A program made the position numbers and the translations under genes. Under the pieces are notes generated by a model. It made no database searches. It saw nothing but the letters and a program-made list of their open reading frames with translations, and was not told the DNA's origin. Positions 24,733-36,619 of a stretch of 64,000 nt of DNA are shown here, in pieces. This DNA comes from Cryptomeria japonica (taxonomy: Eukaryota; Streptophyta; Pinopsida; Cupressales; Cupressaceae), in assembly GCF_030272615.1 (NCBI RefSeq), contig NC_081408.1, forward strand, positions 607,087,673-607,151,672, given 5' to 3'. Every line of letters starts with the position of its first letter. Within the stretch, counting starts at the first letter, position 1.

Positions 24733-25040
24733 ATCTCCCCCTTTGGCATTGATGGCAACACAAGATGGAAAAACCATCAAAGTGCCAAATACCAAAAACC
24801 AACAATCTTCTTTAAACAATAGTTTCTTCCTCTGGGAGCAACATGTGTTTATACCAATCTCTCCTCAAAAAGATAATGTGTTTTTCCATAGATATCTCTC
24901 CCCCTTTGACATCAAATGCCAAAGTTACAAAAAATCAAGTTCATACAAAATACCAACTACTCCCCTTGAGAAGTAGCTTCCTCATCAAAAGACCGGAGTA
25001 AAAGATTTATCTTTCAATTCTGTTGGTTGATGATAATCAT
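24733..25040 (-). other. Copia A polypurine tracts
   Basis: On the minus strand, AAAGGGGGAGA (24734-24745) abuts the 3' LTR. Further G-run tracts occur near 24895-24907 and 24959-24966 (the last mutated). The first is the likely PPT. The others form an array also seen in B and C. Confidence 0.75.
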
Positions 25041-25047
25041 CAATTGT

Positions 25048-26804
25048 CTAAGTCTCTACTGGTGGTGGTATGACTCCAAGCTGACCTCTGAGATATTCAA
25101 AAGTCTCCTTAGGCAAAGGTTTTGTGAAAATATCTGCAAGCTGTTCTTTAGTATTCACATAAACCAGTTTTATCTCTTTTTCTTCAACTTTTTCCCTTAG
25201 AAAATTAAGTTTGATAGAAACATGTTTTGTTTTAGAATGTAATACCGGATTGTTAGATATATCAATTGCTACAGTGTTATCACAATATATAGTAATGGGT
25301 TCCTTGCATTTTACCTTTATGTCTTTCAACATTTGTTTAAGCCATAGTACCTGTGTACAGTTAGTTGCTGCTGCAACATATTCTGATTCTACTGTTGATA
25401 AAGATGTACAACTTTGTTTCTTACTCAACCAAGAAACTAATCTTTTTCCAAGAAAGAATGCTCCTCCAGTAGTGCTCTTTCTATCATCCACATCTATTGC
25501 CCAATTTGCATCTGTGTATGCACATAGGTCAAAACTTTCATCTCTAGGATACCATAATCCAAGATCTGTTGTGCCTTGTAAGTACCGGAATATCCTTTTT
25601 ACAGCTGATTCATGATTTTCCCTAGGATTACTTTGAAATGTAGAAACAATACATACTACATTTATAATATCAGGCCTGGTTTGTGTCAAATATAGTAAAC
25701 CTCCTATCATAGATTTGTATCTAGTTGGATTAACAGGTGTAGATTCATCCCTTTGAGATAATTGTCATTTGTAGTCATAGGTGTGCTTACCAGTTTAGAG
25801 TTCTCCATCCCACATTTCCTTAGTAATTCTTTCAAGTACTTGGATTGACTCAAAAATATACCTTTATCAGTCTGTGAAATTTGCAATCCTAAAAAGAATT
25901 TTATTTTTCCAATCATAGATATTTCAAATTCTTACTGCATTTCAATAGAAAACTCTTTACATAATCCATCTCCTCCTCCAGAGATTATATCATCAACAAA
26001 TACTTCAATAATCAAGATGTCATCATTAGTTATTTTGTAATATAAATTGATATCTGCATTTCCTTTAGTAAAACCAATCTTTAAAAGATACTTATCCAAC
26101 CTTGCATACCAAGCTCTTGGGGCTTGTTTTAATCCATACAGAGCTTTTCTTAACTTGCAAACCATAACATTGTCATCTGTTAAAGAAAATCCATTAGGTT
26201 GTTCAATATATACTTCTTCTTCAAGATCTCCATTCAAAAATGCATATTTAATATCCATTTGATAAACTTTGTAGTCCTTGTGAGCTGCAAAAGCCAAGAA
26301 TAATCTGATTGCCTCAATTCTGGCTACCGGCCCAAAGGTTTCATTGTAATCAACTCCTTCTTTATGAGAATATCTATTATACACTAGTCTTGCTTTATTT
26401 CTGACAACCTTACCATCTTCAATAAGTATGTTTCTAAATACTCATTTGGTTCCAATTACATTTTTATCTTTAGGCTAGGGAACTAATGTCCAAGTATTAT
26501 TTTTCTCAATTTGTCCTAATTCTTCTTCAATGGCTTTAATCCAAAATTTATCTTCACATGCCTCATTGATAGATGATGGTTCAATTTGAGAAATAAGACA
26601 TACCACTTCATTTGCCAATCTTCCTCTTGTCATAACTCCTTTAAATTTGTTTCCAATTATCTGATCTTCAGAATGATTCAATCTTACATACCGGGGTGTC
26701 TTAGTTTGCTGTTGTTCTTCAATTACTATGGAATTCTCTGATGATACCAGAGTAACTGGATCTTCATTTTGTACTAGTGGATTTAGTGTAGGTTCATTTG
26801 TCAC
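25048..26804 (-). pseudogene. Copia A reverse transcriptase and RNase H
   Basis: RT occupies 26804 down to about 25707: NEACEDKFWIKAIEEELGQI, GVDYNETFGPVARIEAIR, QMDIKYAFLNGDLEEEVYIEQ, LRKALYGLKQAPRAWY and the FVDD box (EVFVDDIISGG). RNase H follows in 25048-25710: CAYTDANWAIDVDDRKST, SCTSLSTVESEYVAAAT, TIYCDNTVAIDISNNP and KEQLADIFTKPLP. Frames change near 25930 and 25710 and in-frame stops occur. Together these would copy element RNA into cDNA. Confidence 0.93.
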
Positions 26805-26866
26805 AATTTATGTTGCCGGTTCAGAGTCTATATACCTTGAAGTTCCTCTGAATTGTTCATTATTCT

Positions 26867-28067
26867 TTAAATTTGTACTCTCAACAATTTTCTATAATCT
26901 CTTGTTAAAACATCTATATGCCTTGCTCTTAGATGAATAACAAAGAAATATTCCTTCATCACTTCTAGGATCAAATTTGCCAATATACTCATCTCTTCTA
27001 ATATAGCATTTACTTCCAAAAATTCTGAAATACTTAAGAGTAGGACTATTACCAAACCATAGTTCATGAGGGGTCTTACTTGTTTCACCTTTGATGTGAA
27101 CTTTGTTGAATGTATAGACAGCAGTGCTAACTACCTCTCTCTAATACACATGTGGTAGATTTGTTTCTGATAACATACTTCTTGTTGCATCCAAGATAGT
27201 TCTATTTTTCCTTTCAACAACTCCATTTTGTTGTGGTGTTCGAGGTTCTGATAACTGTCTTCTCATTCTATTCAGTTCACAGAATGTATTAAAGTCCTTA
27301 GATGTGAATTCTCCTCCTTGATCTGATCTTAAACATTTGATTTTCTTACCAGTTTCATTTTCAACCATTGCTTTTAATATTTTGAACTTTTCAATTGCTT
27401 CTAATTTTTCTCTAAGAAAAGTAACCCAACACATTCTAGAATAATCATCAATAATTAGCATGAAATATCTATCACCTTGTAAGCTTTTTGTTCTAGCTGG
27501 ACCACATAAATCAGTGTGAATTAGATCAAGAGCATTATTGGATTTTTCTGGAATACTTTTGAAACTAGCTCTTACTTGTTTTCCAAATTGACATTCCTTA
27601 CAAATTGTATTCTGAGGTTTCACAATTTTAGGTAGATCTCTTATTGCCTTAGAAGTACTGATTTTTACCATGCAATCAAAGTTTACAAGACATAGTCTCT
27701 TATACCATAACCAACTTTCATCTATATGTGCAATCAAACATGCCTTTTCACTATTATTCAAATGAAAGATATTACCTCTAGTCTGATTACCGGTTGCAAT
27801 TTCCAAACTAGTTCTATTCATGATTTTGCGTTTTCTATTTTTAAATTGTAATTAAAATTCCTTCTCAACTAATTGACCAACACTTAAAAGATTATGCTTT
27901 AATCCTTCAACATAGTAGACACTGTCAGTGTTATGCATACTATCAAGAGATATTGAACCCTTACCTTTGATTGAACAAGCTTTGTCATCTCCAAATCTTA
28001 CTAAACCTCCATTGTATTCTTGAAAGTTCAAGAATTTGCCTTGCCTCCTGTCATATGATGTGAGCAT
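26867..28067 (-). pseudogene. Copia A protease tail and integrase
   Basis: Protease and the GAG-pre-integrase segment lie near 27852-28067 (YYVEGLKHNLLSVGQLVEK). The integrase core is in 27141-27821: HTDLCGP, LRSDQGGEF and NGVVERKNRT give an intact D, D, E triad. A zinc region (CKECQFGKQ) precedes it. The C-terminal part continues to about 26870 (LWFGNSPTLKYFRIFGSKC). Stops occur at the VY* and KRL* positions. It would insert cDNA with a 5-bp duplication, as seen at the A, B and C ends. Confidence 0.92.
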
Positions 28068-29200
28068 CCTAACTTAATCATCCATTCATCCTTTGCTTCA
28101 ACTTTAGCTGCTAGGGCTTGTTCTACTAGTTGAGCAGTAGGTGCCGGTTGATCCTCTGTTATAGCAACAAAAACCCATTCATTGTCTATTGGATCTTGAT
28201 CAGAATCATCAATCACACCTTCATCAACAATGTAACAAGATTTGTCTTTGTTCTTCTTAAATCTGTATCTCTGATATTCAGGATTAGGCTTGTATGTTCT
28301 TCTTGCTTCTTCTCTTAGTCTAGCATGTCTATCAGGGCATCTCGAAGCCATATGACCAATCTTATTGCAGTTAAAACATTTAAAGGGTGCTTTACCTTCA
28401 TACTTACTTCCAACTAGACCTTTTGGCATTTTCCTTGCAAATAGTGCTTCAAGTTCTTCAAGTTCTTCATTCTCCTTCTTGGTTTCTTCAAGTTCTCTTG
28501 CATAAAAGGCTCTCCAGTCTGATTTGTCAAATGATGGAGCAGATGATGTTGATGCTTTAAAGGCCAAATCAATTTTTATAGTAGCAATAGGACCAAATTC
28601 CTCAATTTCAAAGGCTGAAAGTTTTCCAATCAATGTATCCCTAGTTACTGATGTATTAGGCATTGTTCTTAACTCATTTATAGCAGTAACCTTCATTTTA
28701 TATACCGGTGGCAAACCTCTTAAGATTTTTGAAACAATTTCATCCTCACTCAAGGTTCCTCCACAACATTTAATACCCAAAACAATTTCATTTACTCTTT
28801 CCATAAAAGCAGAAATCCTTTCATCTTCTTCCATTTTTAGATGTTCATACTTGACTCGGAAGCTTTCAAGTTTTGCAATCTTAACTATGGAATCTCCTTC
28901 ATTTAGTGTTTCCAAATGATCCCAAATATCTTTAGCAGTAGACCTATCTGATAATCCCATGATTTGTTGATCTGATAATGCGCTCAAAAGTGCTTCTCTC
29001 GCTTTGCAATCATTCTCTTCATCTTTAGCTAAGGTAGTTGGAGTAGTCTGACCAGCTACAGCAGTAGTATAACCATTCTTTGTAACTTCCCAGATGTCTT
29101 TATCAATGCAATTCAGATGTGTCTCCATCCCGATCTTCCATATCCCATAGTTGGTTCCATCAAGTTTAGGACTGTCCTTCCTAAAATAATTTGTAGACAT
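28028..29200 (-). pseudogene. gag: Copia A gag and protease active-site segment
   Basis: 390 codons from the ATG at 29200 (MSTNYFRKDSPKLDGTNYG) with no internal stop. UBN2/DUF4219-type copia gag is followed by a CCHC zinc knuckle (CFNCNKIGHMASRC). The tail reaches the protease active site as DEWMIKLGCSHHMT; B has IIDLGCSHHMT there, so A's catalytic Asp is replaced by Lys. The reading frame is lost just after it. The gag ATG is separated from A's own leader by B, whose target duplication (ATTTG/CAAAT) overlaps the start codon context. Confidence 0.92.
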
Positions 29201-29203
29201 TTG

Positions 29204-30259
29204 TGTTAGGTCCTGGAGACAACTGAGAGGGGGGGTGAATCAGTTGTCAAATAAATTCAAACCAAAAACTTATTAACCAACTTAATGCTTAATACCAGTA
29301 AACCAGTTAAGTATGTTGGTAGATAGTTTTAATAGTAAATTTCTATACCGATAAGGATTAATGCATGAAACATAAACATAAAGTCATCCACAACACATGA
29401 CACCAATATTTGTACGTGGAAACCCTGTAAGGGGAAAACCACGGTGGGAAAACTTACCCACAATCAAATGATACTACTATAGATAGTAAGTGTACATAAA
29501 TGGGGTCTACACATGCAGAAAGGCCAACAGCCTAGAGCTCACTGCTCAATCACAAAATGGGAGTCACACTGACTATAGTTGGATGGTTAAATCCAATAAG
29601 AATGTACTACACAAAATAGCATCTTCATATGCTTGATTCAGTACTAGTGTAATGTTGATATGCTTCTACAAAAACCTAACTTCACCTTCAAATGATGTCT
29701 TCATTTATATCCTTGCTTGATCTCACATATACCTTCACTTAATTCTTTTTCGCATTACACACTTGATCTTACAAATAAGATCTTACATTTATACCATACC
29801 CTAAGACCAATTTTAGTAGGTCGGCTCTACAAGATATTACAATAAAAACATTTTACATACAATATAATATCCGATCCAATAACTGATTGAACATGTTGGC
29901 TTAATGCATTTACAACAATAATAAATCATCTCCATAGCATGTCATGCTGATTTGAAAAAGATAAACCTGCCGGTGTAAACCTAGATAACCTAGACCTATT
30001 TGCCAGTAAAAGAAAATATGTAAATATGAATATACCAATGATTATTTCTTCAAAATAAAGTGTCCACATGATGTCTTTGACATTACCAAGTGTCTTCCAT
30101 ATCATTCCAGCTACCGGTGAACAATATATCCTACTGGTGAACCATATACCAGTAACTGTTGCACAGTCTACTACTTGCCGGTGAATGTTGCTGGATCTCC
30201 AAAGTAGGTGTATTAGTAGGTTTTGACATCAATGAAAAAACCATACCAAAATACCAACA
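29204..30259 (-). repeat. Copia B 3' LTR
   Basis: 1056 bp, starting TGTTAGGTCCTGGAGACAAC on the plus strand and ending ATACCAACA. It pairs with 40658-41713. No PBS lies between it and the neighbouring gag at 29200 because that gag belongs to element A. Confidence 0.92.
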
Positions 30260-30575
30260 ATCTCCCCCTTTGGCATTGATGGCAACACAAGATGAAAAAA
30301 CCATCAAAGTGCCAAAACAGAAATGCTAAATATAAAAACCAACAATCTCCATTTCTCCCCCTGGGAGTAACAATATCAATCTCTCATACCAATTTCTCCT
30401 TAAATGTGTTTTTCAAAATCTCTCCCCCTTTGACATCAAAATAATGTGTTTTTCCATAGTTATCTCTCCCCCTTTGACATCAAATGCCAAAGTGATAAAA
30501 AGTCAAGTTCATACAAAATACCAACCAATTCAATATACCAACTACTCCCCCTGAGAAGTAGCTTCCTCATCAAAT
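30260..30575 (-). other. Copia B polypurine tract array
   Basis: On the minus strand five G-run purine tracts of the type AGGGGGAGA lie at about 30261-30270, 30354-30361, 30421-30429, 30465-30473 and 30544-30551. The first abuts the 3' LTR and is the likely PPT. Two copies share the extended context TTTGATGTCAAAGGGGGAGA on the minus strand. Confidence 0.75.
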
Positions 30576-30632
30576 ACTGGAATAAAAGAGTTGTCCATTT
30601 AATTCTGTCAGTTGATGATAATCATCATCTAT

Positions 30633-31169
30633 CTAAGTCTCTACCGGTGGTGGTATGACTCCAAGCTGATCTCTGAGATACTCAAAAGTCTCCTTAGGCA
30701 AAGGTTTTGTGAAAATATCTGCAAGTTGTTCTTTAGTATTCACATAAACCAGTTTTATCTCCTTTTCTTCAACTTTTTCCCTTAGAAAACTTAGTTTGAT
30801 AGAAACATGTTTTGTTTTAGAATGTAATACCGTATTCTTAGATATATCAATTGCTACAGTGTTCTCACAATATATAGTAATAGGTTCCTTCCATTTTACC
30901 TTTATGTCTTTCAACATTTGCTTAAGCCATAATACTTGTATAGAGTTTGTTGCTGCTGCAACATATTCTAATTCTGCTATTGATAAAGATGTACAACTCC
31001 GTTTCTTACTCAACCAAGAAACTAATCTTTTTCCAAGAAAGAATGCTCCTCCAGTAGTGCTTTTTCTATCATCCACACCTCCTGCCTAATTTGCATCTGT
31101 GTATGCACATAGGTCAAAATTTTTATCTCTAGGATACCATAATCCAAGATTTGTTGTGCCTTGTAAGTA
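30633..31169 (-). pseudogene. Copia B RNase H
   Basis: Encodes VDDRKSTTGGAFFLGKRL, SCTSLSIAELEYVAAAT, TIYCENTVAIDISKNT and KEQLADIFTKPLPKETFEY, ending GVIPPPVET, the same C-terminus as A. The catalytic YCD is YCE in this copy, and stops separate it from the RT frame upstream (RIF* near 31170). Confidence 0.9.
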
Positions 31170-33257
31170 TCAGAAAATCCTTTTTATAGCTGATTCATGA
31201 TTTTCCCTAGGATTACTTTGAAATTTAGAAACAATACATACTGCATTCATAATATGAGGCCTGGTTTGTGTCAAATACAGTAAACCTCCTATCATAGATT
31301 TATATCTAGTTGGATTAACAGGTGTAGATTCATCCCTTTGAGATAATTTGTCATTTGTAGTCATAGGTGTGCTTACTAGTTTAGAGTTCTCCATCCCACA
31401 TTTCCTTAGTAATTCTTTCAAGTACTTGGATTGACTCAAAAATATACCTTTATCAATCTGTGAAATTTGCAATCCTAAAAAGAATTTTATTTCTCCAATC
31501 ATATATATTTCAAATTCTTGCTGCATTTCAATAGAAAACTCTTTACATAATCCATCTTCTCCTCCAAAGATTATATCATCAACAAATACTTCAATAATCA
31601 AGATGTCATCATTAGTTATTTTGTAATATAAATTGCTATCTGCATTTCCTTTAGTAAAACCAATCTTTAAAAGATACTTATCCAACCTTGCACACCAAGC
31701 TCTTGGGGCTTGTTTTAATCCATACAGAGCTTTTCTTAAGCTGCAAACCATATCATTGTCATCTATCAAATAAAATCCATCAGGTTGTTCAATATATACT
31801 TCTTCTTCAAGATCTCCATTAAAAAATGCACATTTAATATCCATTTGATAAACTTTGTAATCCTTGTGAGCTGCAAAAGCTAAGAATAATCTAACTGCCT
31901 CAATTCTGGCTACCGGTGCAAAGGTTTCATTGTAATCAACTCCTTCTTTTTGAGAATATCCCTTACACACTAGTCTTTCTTTGTTTCTGACAACCTTACC
32001 ATTTTCATTAAGTTTATTTCTAAATATCCATTTAGTTCCAATTACATTCTTATCTTTAGGCCGGGGAACTAATGTCCAAGTATTATTTTTCTCAATTTGT
32101 CCTAATTCTTCTTCCATAGCTTTAATCCAAAATTTATCTTCACATGCCTCATTGATAGATGATGGTTCAATTTGAGAAATAAGACATACTGCTTCATTTG
32201 CCAATCTTCCTCTTGTCATAACTTCTTTAAATTTTTTTCCAATTATCTGATCTTCAGAATGATTCAATATTACATATCGGGGTGTCTTAGTTTGTTGTTG
32301 TTCTTCAATTATTGTGGAATCTTCTGATGATACCAGGGTAACTGGATCTTCTTTTTGTACGGGTAGATTCAGTATAGGTTCATTTGTCACAATTTTTGTT
32401 GCCGGTTCAGAGTCTATATACCTTGAAGTTCCTCTGAATTGTTCATCAATCTTTACATTTGTACTCTCAACAATTTTCTGCAATCTTTTATTAAAACATC
32501 TATATGCCTTGCTCTTAGATGAATAACAAAGAAATATTCCTTCATCACTTCTAGAATCAAATTTGCCAATATACTCATCTCTTCTAATATAACATTTACT
32601 TCCAAAAATTATGAAATACTTAAGAGGAGGAGTATTACCAAACCATAGTTCATTAGGGGTCTTACCGGTTTCACCTTTGATGTGAACTTTGTTCAATGTA
32701 TAGACAGTAGTGCATACTGCCTCTCTCCAATACACATGTGGTAGATTTGCTTCTGATAACATACTTCTAGCTGCATCCAACATAGTTCTATTTTTCCTTT
32801 CAACAACTCCATTCTGCTGTGGTGTTCGAGGTACTGATAACTGTCTTCTCATTCTATTCACTTCATAGAATGTATTAAAGTCCTTAGATGTGAATTCTCC
32901 TCCTTGATGTAATCTTAAACATTTGATTTTCTTACCAGTTTCATTTTCAACCATTGCTTTGAATAGTTTGAACTTTCCAAGTGCTTTTGATTTCTCTCTG
33001 AGAAAAGTAACCCAACACATTCTAGAATAATCATCAATAATTAGCATGAAATATATATCACCTTGTAAGCTTCTAGTTCTAGCTGGACCACATAAATCAG
33101 TGTGAATTAAATCAAGAGCAATATTGGATTTTTCTAGAATACTTTTGAAACTAGCTCTAACTTGTTTTTCAAAATGACATTCCTTACAAATTATATTATG
33201 AGGTTTCACAATTTTAGGTAGATCTCTAACTGCCTTATAAGTACTAATTTTTACCAT
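31170..33257 (-). pseudogene. pol: Copia B integrase and RT (695-codon open frame)
   Basis: The longest open frame in the window. Integrase has HTDLCGP and NGVVERKNRT. The middle catalytic Asp is lost: LRSDQGGEF in A reads LRLHQGGEF here. RT follows with GVDYNETFAPVARIEAVR, QMDIKCAFFNGDLEEEVYIE, LRKALYGLKQAPRAWC, the intact FVDD box and FLGLQISQIDKGIFLSQ. It overlaps no other gene; plus-strand ORFs here are shadows. B's frame survives better than A's, but the integrase should be inactive. Confidence 0.93.
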
Positions 33258-33437
33258 GCAATCAAAGTTTACATGACATGGCCTCTTATGCCATAACTAA
33301 CTTTCATCTATATGTGCAATTAAGCATGCCTTTTCAATGTTATTCAAATGAAAGATATTACCTCTAGTCTGATTACTGATTGCAATTTCCGAACCAGTTC
33401 TATTCATGATTATGCATTTTCCATTTTTAAAATGTAA

Positions 33438-34284
33438 CTAAAATCCCTTCTCAACTAATTGACCAACACTTAAAAGATTATGCTTTAATCCTTCAACATA
33501 GTAGACATTGTCAGTGTTATGTTTACCATCAAGAGATATTGAACCCTTACCTTTGATTGAACAGGCTTTGTCATCTCCAAATCTTACTAAACCTCCATTG
33601 AATTCTTGAAAGTTCAAGAATTTACCTTTGTCTCTAGTCATATGATGTGAGCATCCTAAGTCAATAATCCATTCATCCTTTACTTGAACTTTAGCTGCTA
33701 GGGCTTGTTCTACCGGTTGAGCAGTAGGTGCTGGTTGACCTTCTATTACAGCAACAAAAACCCATCCATTGTCTCTTGGATCCTCATCAGAATCATCAAT
33801 CACACCTTCATCAACAATGTAACAAGATTTATCTTTGTTCTTTTTAAATATATATCTCTAATATTTACTAGGGCATCTTGAAGCCATATGACCAATCTTA
33901 TTGTAGTTAAAATATTTAAAGGGTGCTTTACCTTCATACTTACTTCTAATTGGACCTTTTGGCATTTTCCTTGCAAATAGTGCTTCAAGCTCTTCAAGCT
34001 CTTCATTCTCCCTTCTGGATTCTTCAAGTTCTCTTGCATAAAAGGCTCTCTAGTCTGATTTGTCAAATGATGGAGCAGATGATGTTGATGCTTTAAAGGC
34101 CAAATTAGTCTTTATAGCAATAGGACCAAATTCCTCAATTTCAAAGGCTAAAAGTTTTCCAATCAATGTATCCCTAGTTACTAATGTATTAGGCATTGTT
34201 CTCAACTCATTTATAGTAGTAACCTTCATTTTATATGCCGGTGGCAAACCTCTTAAGATTTTTGAAACAATTTCATCCTTACTC
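33438..34284 (-). pseudogene. Copia B gag C-terminal part and protease
   Basis: Gag continues from the C insertion: DEIVSKILRGLPPAYKMKV, then the zinc knuckle region FKYFNYNKIGHMASRC, where both leading Cys of A's CFNC are Tyr (G-to-A changes). About 20 codons present in A after the knuckle are missing here. Protease (33438-33803) has DEWIIDLGCSHHMT with the catalytic Asp kept and Leu in place of the usual Ser/Thr. It ends at LLSVGQLVEKGF. Confidence 0.9.
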
Positions 34285-35097
34285 TGTTGGCATATGGACA
34301 CTCCAATGAGACATTCTGTATGATTGAAGGTTTTGTCATTGATGGCAACCTTGCAATCCTATGGCACCGGCAAGACTTCATACCGACAAAGCATTACACA
34401 AGCAAGACAGTGCACTGGCATCAACAAGATCACTCTACACTAGCACCAGCACTGGCACAAAAAAAAAGATGTATACCGGCATAAAGGCCGATAGGATTTT
34501 TGATATATAATATTTTGTTTATTATTGTAAGCCAACTTGGCAAATTGTAAAATGACTCTTGTATATAAAGGAGATCATTGTACACATTTAGAGAGGTGAG
34601 GTAGCGAGCATAAAAGAAAACTATTAGGTAGACCTAATTTGTGAATTATAGGTTAAGGGTATATGTAAAGAACAGAGTTAGAACCGGTACTGAATCTAGC
34701 ATTGGAGATGCTATTGTAAAGCAGTACAGATCTTTGGATTAGTATAATCCTCATTGTTATTCAATGTGACTTCTCATTGAGCAGTGAGCTCTAGGCAGTT
34801 GGCCTTCTTGCATGTGCAGGCCCCTATTGTAAGTAATATTCTCTTATTGGCCAGTGAGTGAATATTGTGGGTCACAAATCCCACCAAGGTTTTTCCCACA
34901 CCGGGTTTCCTCGTTAAACATCTTGTGTTATGGTGTTCTTTTCATGTGGATGTTTCTGATTCTATTTATTGCATTAATTCTTGCATATTGGTATACTGCT
35001 ATTTTATGTTTTGCATGTTTTAACTTAAGAAATTCTTATCACTAGTTAGATACTGATTCACCCCCCCCCCCTCTCAGTATCAGTGGGAATCCTAACA
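34285..35097 (+). repeat. Element C 5' LTR
   Basis: Starts TGTTGGCATATGGACACTCC and ends GGGAATCCTAACA. A TATA box (TATATAAAG) is at 34562-34570. A C-run (11 bases) near 35060 is shortened in the 3' copy. The start resembles A/B LTRs (TGTTGG, then TTTTGTCATTGATG). Confidence 0.92.
34562..34570 (+). promoter_or_regulatory. TATA box of element C LTR
   Basis: TATATAAAG in CTTGTATATAAAGGAGATC; the same motif is kept in the 3' LTR near 39617. It would drive the genomic RNA starting within the LTR. Confidence 0.65.
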
Positions 35098-35115
35098 ATT
35101 GGTATCAAAGCTTGG
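35098..35115 (+). other. Element C primer binding site
   Basis: ATTGGTATCAAAGCTTGG directly after the LTR. It matches the initiator-Met tRNA type site (TGGTATCAGAGC) used by plant copia elements with one change (G to A). Confidence 0.85.
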
Positions 35116-35168
35116 TCCTCTATTTTTAGAAGCCTAACAACTTGAGGAAGATCTTGACACTGGTAAAG

Positions 35169-36330
35169 ATGGAAAATCTGATGAAGCAACTTGAAGGAGC
35201 TCTGACTGACTATGATGTAGAGAAGTTGAAAAATATCAAATTAGAAGATGATTTAAGAGAAGCTCAAGATATCATTCAGGCACTTCAAGACAATCTTACT
35301 GTTACAAGAAATAAGAGAAGAGAACTTTGTGAAAAATTGCAAAATGAGAATGATGAAAAGGAATCTCTTAATGATATGATAAGCAACCTGAAACAAGAGA
35401 TCATGACAACAAAAAATGAAATGCAAGATATGACTATAAGATTTTGCAAAGAGATTGAGGATAGAAAGAAGAATGAAGAAGAATTTACTAGAAGACTAAG
35501 TGATGCAACAAATGAGAGCACAAGACTTAGCTATGAAAATGACATGTTGAAGATAGATCTGATGCATACTCAGAATGACTCAAATGAACTAATGAGACAA
35601 AAAGAAATCTTGGAAAGGGAATTGGAAATCGTAAATCAACATAAAGAAAAATTCAAGAAAAGCTCAGAAGAACTTGGTACCTTATTGAAGAATCAAAAAC
35701 CTAAAGGTGACACCTCTAGAATTGGCTTTGAAGTTGGAGAAACCTTTGGTACTGCAAATACTCAGGATCATAGCAAATCGGTAAGACCACCTAATGGTTA
35801 TAAATTCAATGGAAAATGCTTTAACTGTAATAAGTATGGTCATAGGGAAAATGAATGTAGATCTAGGAATTATCAGAATATCAATACACCCACCAGTCAA
35901 TGTTCCAAATGCAACAAAGTTGGTCATAACTCTGAAAACTGCAGAATGAATGTGAGATATTATGTTTGTGGAAGATTTGGACATTTATCTAATCAATGCA
36001 GAACACAAACTGGCATAGGTTATGGGAAAGCTATTTAGAAAAATAATGTAACTTGTTATGCATGTAACAAGATTGGGCATATTGCTAAATTTTGTAGAAG
36101 TAAAAGTACATTGGTAGACAACAACAGTGCTAGCTTGAAAGGAAAAGAAAAAGTTGAAGAGGTTAAGCAAGAATTCTCAAAGCAATGGATTAGAAAAGCT
36201 GATCTAAACATTGGGAATAATCCTCCATTGGTAGAACCAACAAATGCTTCACTGATAGGATAGAGTGATGCTTCACTAGCAAGATAAAGTAGTGCTCCAC
36301 TGGCAGGAAGTTCTTCATCTAATTGAAGAA
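35169..36330 (+). pseudogene. Element C ORF1: coiled-coil, zinc-knuckle gag-like protein
   Basis: First ATG at 35169 (MENLMKQLEGALTDYDVEK), 71 bases after the PBS start. The N-terminal 200 residues are charged with heptad character, probably a coiled coil. Then come CCHC knuckles CFNCNKYGHRENEC (35818), CSKCNKVGHNSENC (35901), YVCGRFGHLSNQC (about 35965, first Cys changed to Tyr) and, past a TAG at 36036, CYACNKIGHIAKFC (36057). The frame continues to about 36330 with further stops. It lacks the copia UBN2 gag motif of A and B. Likely role: RNA binding and particle formation. Confidence 0.85.
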
Positions 36331-36474
36331 AATATCCTTGAGGGTTTGGCAATCTAATGACACATGTGCTATTATTCCCTCAGTTATAAGAAGTTGAAAA
36401 TTACATAACCAGAAAAAAATGTTAAGTGAATACTTAACCGACATGCAATTAATGTGGTAGATAGCGAAAAAGAC

Positions 36475-36483
36475 TATAAAATA
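36475..36483 (+). promoter_or_regulatory. Internal TATA box upstream of element C ORF2
   Basis: TATAAAATA in GACTATAAAATAGGG lies 137 bases before the ORF2 ATG (36620). A CA-rich, ATG-free leader follows (about 36510-36619), ending AAAGGTATTTAATCATGG. This is the usual spacing of a plant promoter and 5' UTR, suggesting that ORF2 was expressed separately from ORF1. Confidence 0.55.
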
Positions 36484-36619
36484 GGGTTTTGGCTCCAATT
36501 CATTTCACTGTGATTTCAAACTTTCAAAGAGCGCAAAGATTCAGAGCTAAGGAATTTCGAGCAAGAAGCAAGCAAACTCCAAGAAATCACTCATCCAAGA
36601 CAGAAAAAGGTATTTAATC

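Noticed and set aside
25211-25615. 134-codon plus-strand ORF and similar ones at 28524-28919 and 30796-31089
   Set aside because: Shadows of copia RNase H and gag frames on the minus strand.
28028-29200. Copia A as an element that lost its PBS by deletion
   Set aside because: The PBS and leader exist at 41714-41771; they were displaced by the insertion of B.
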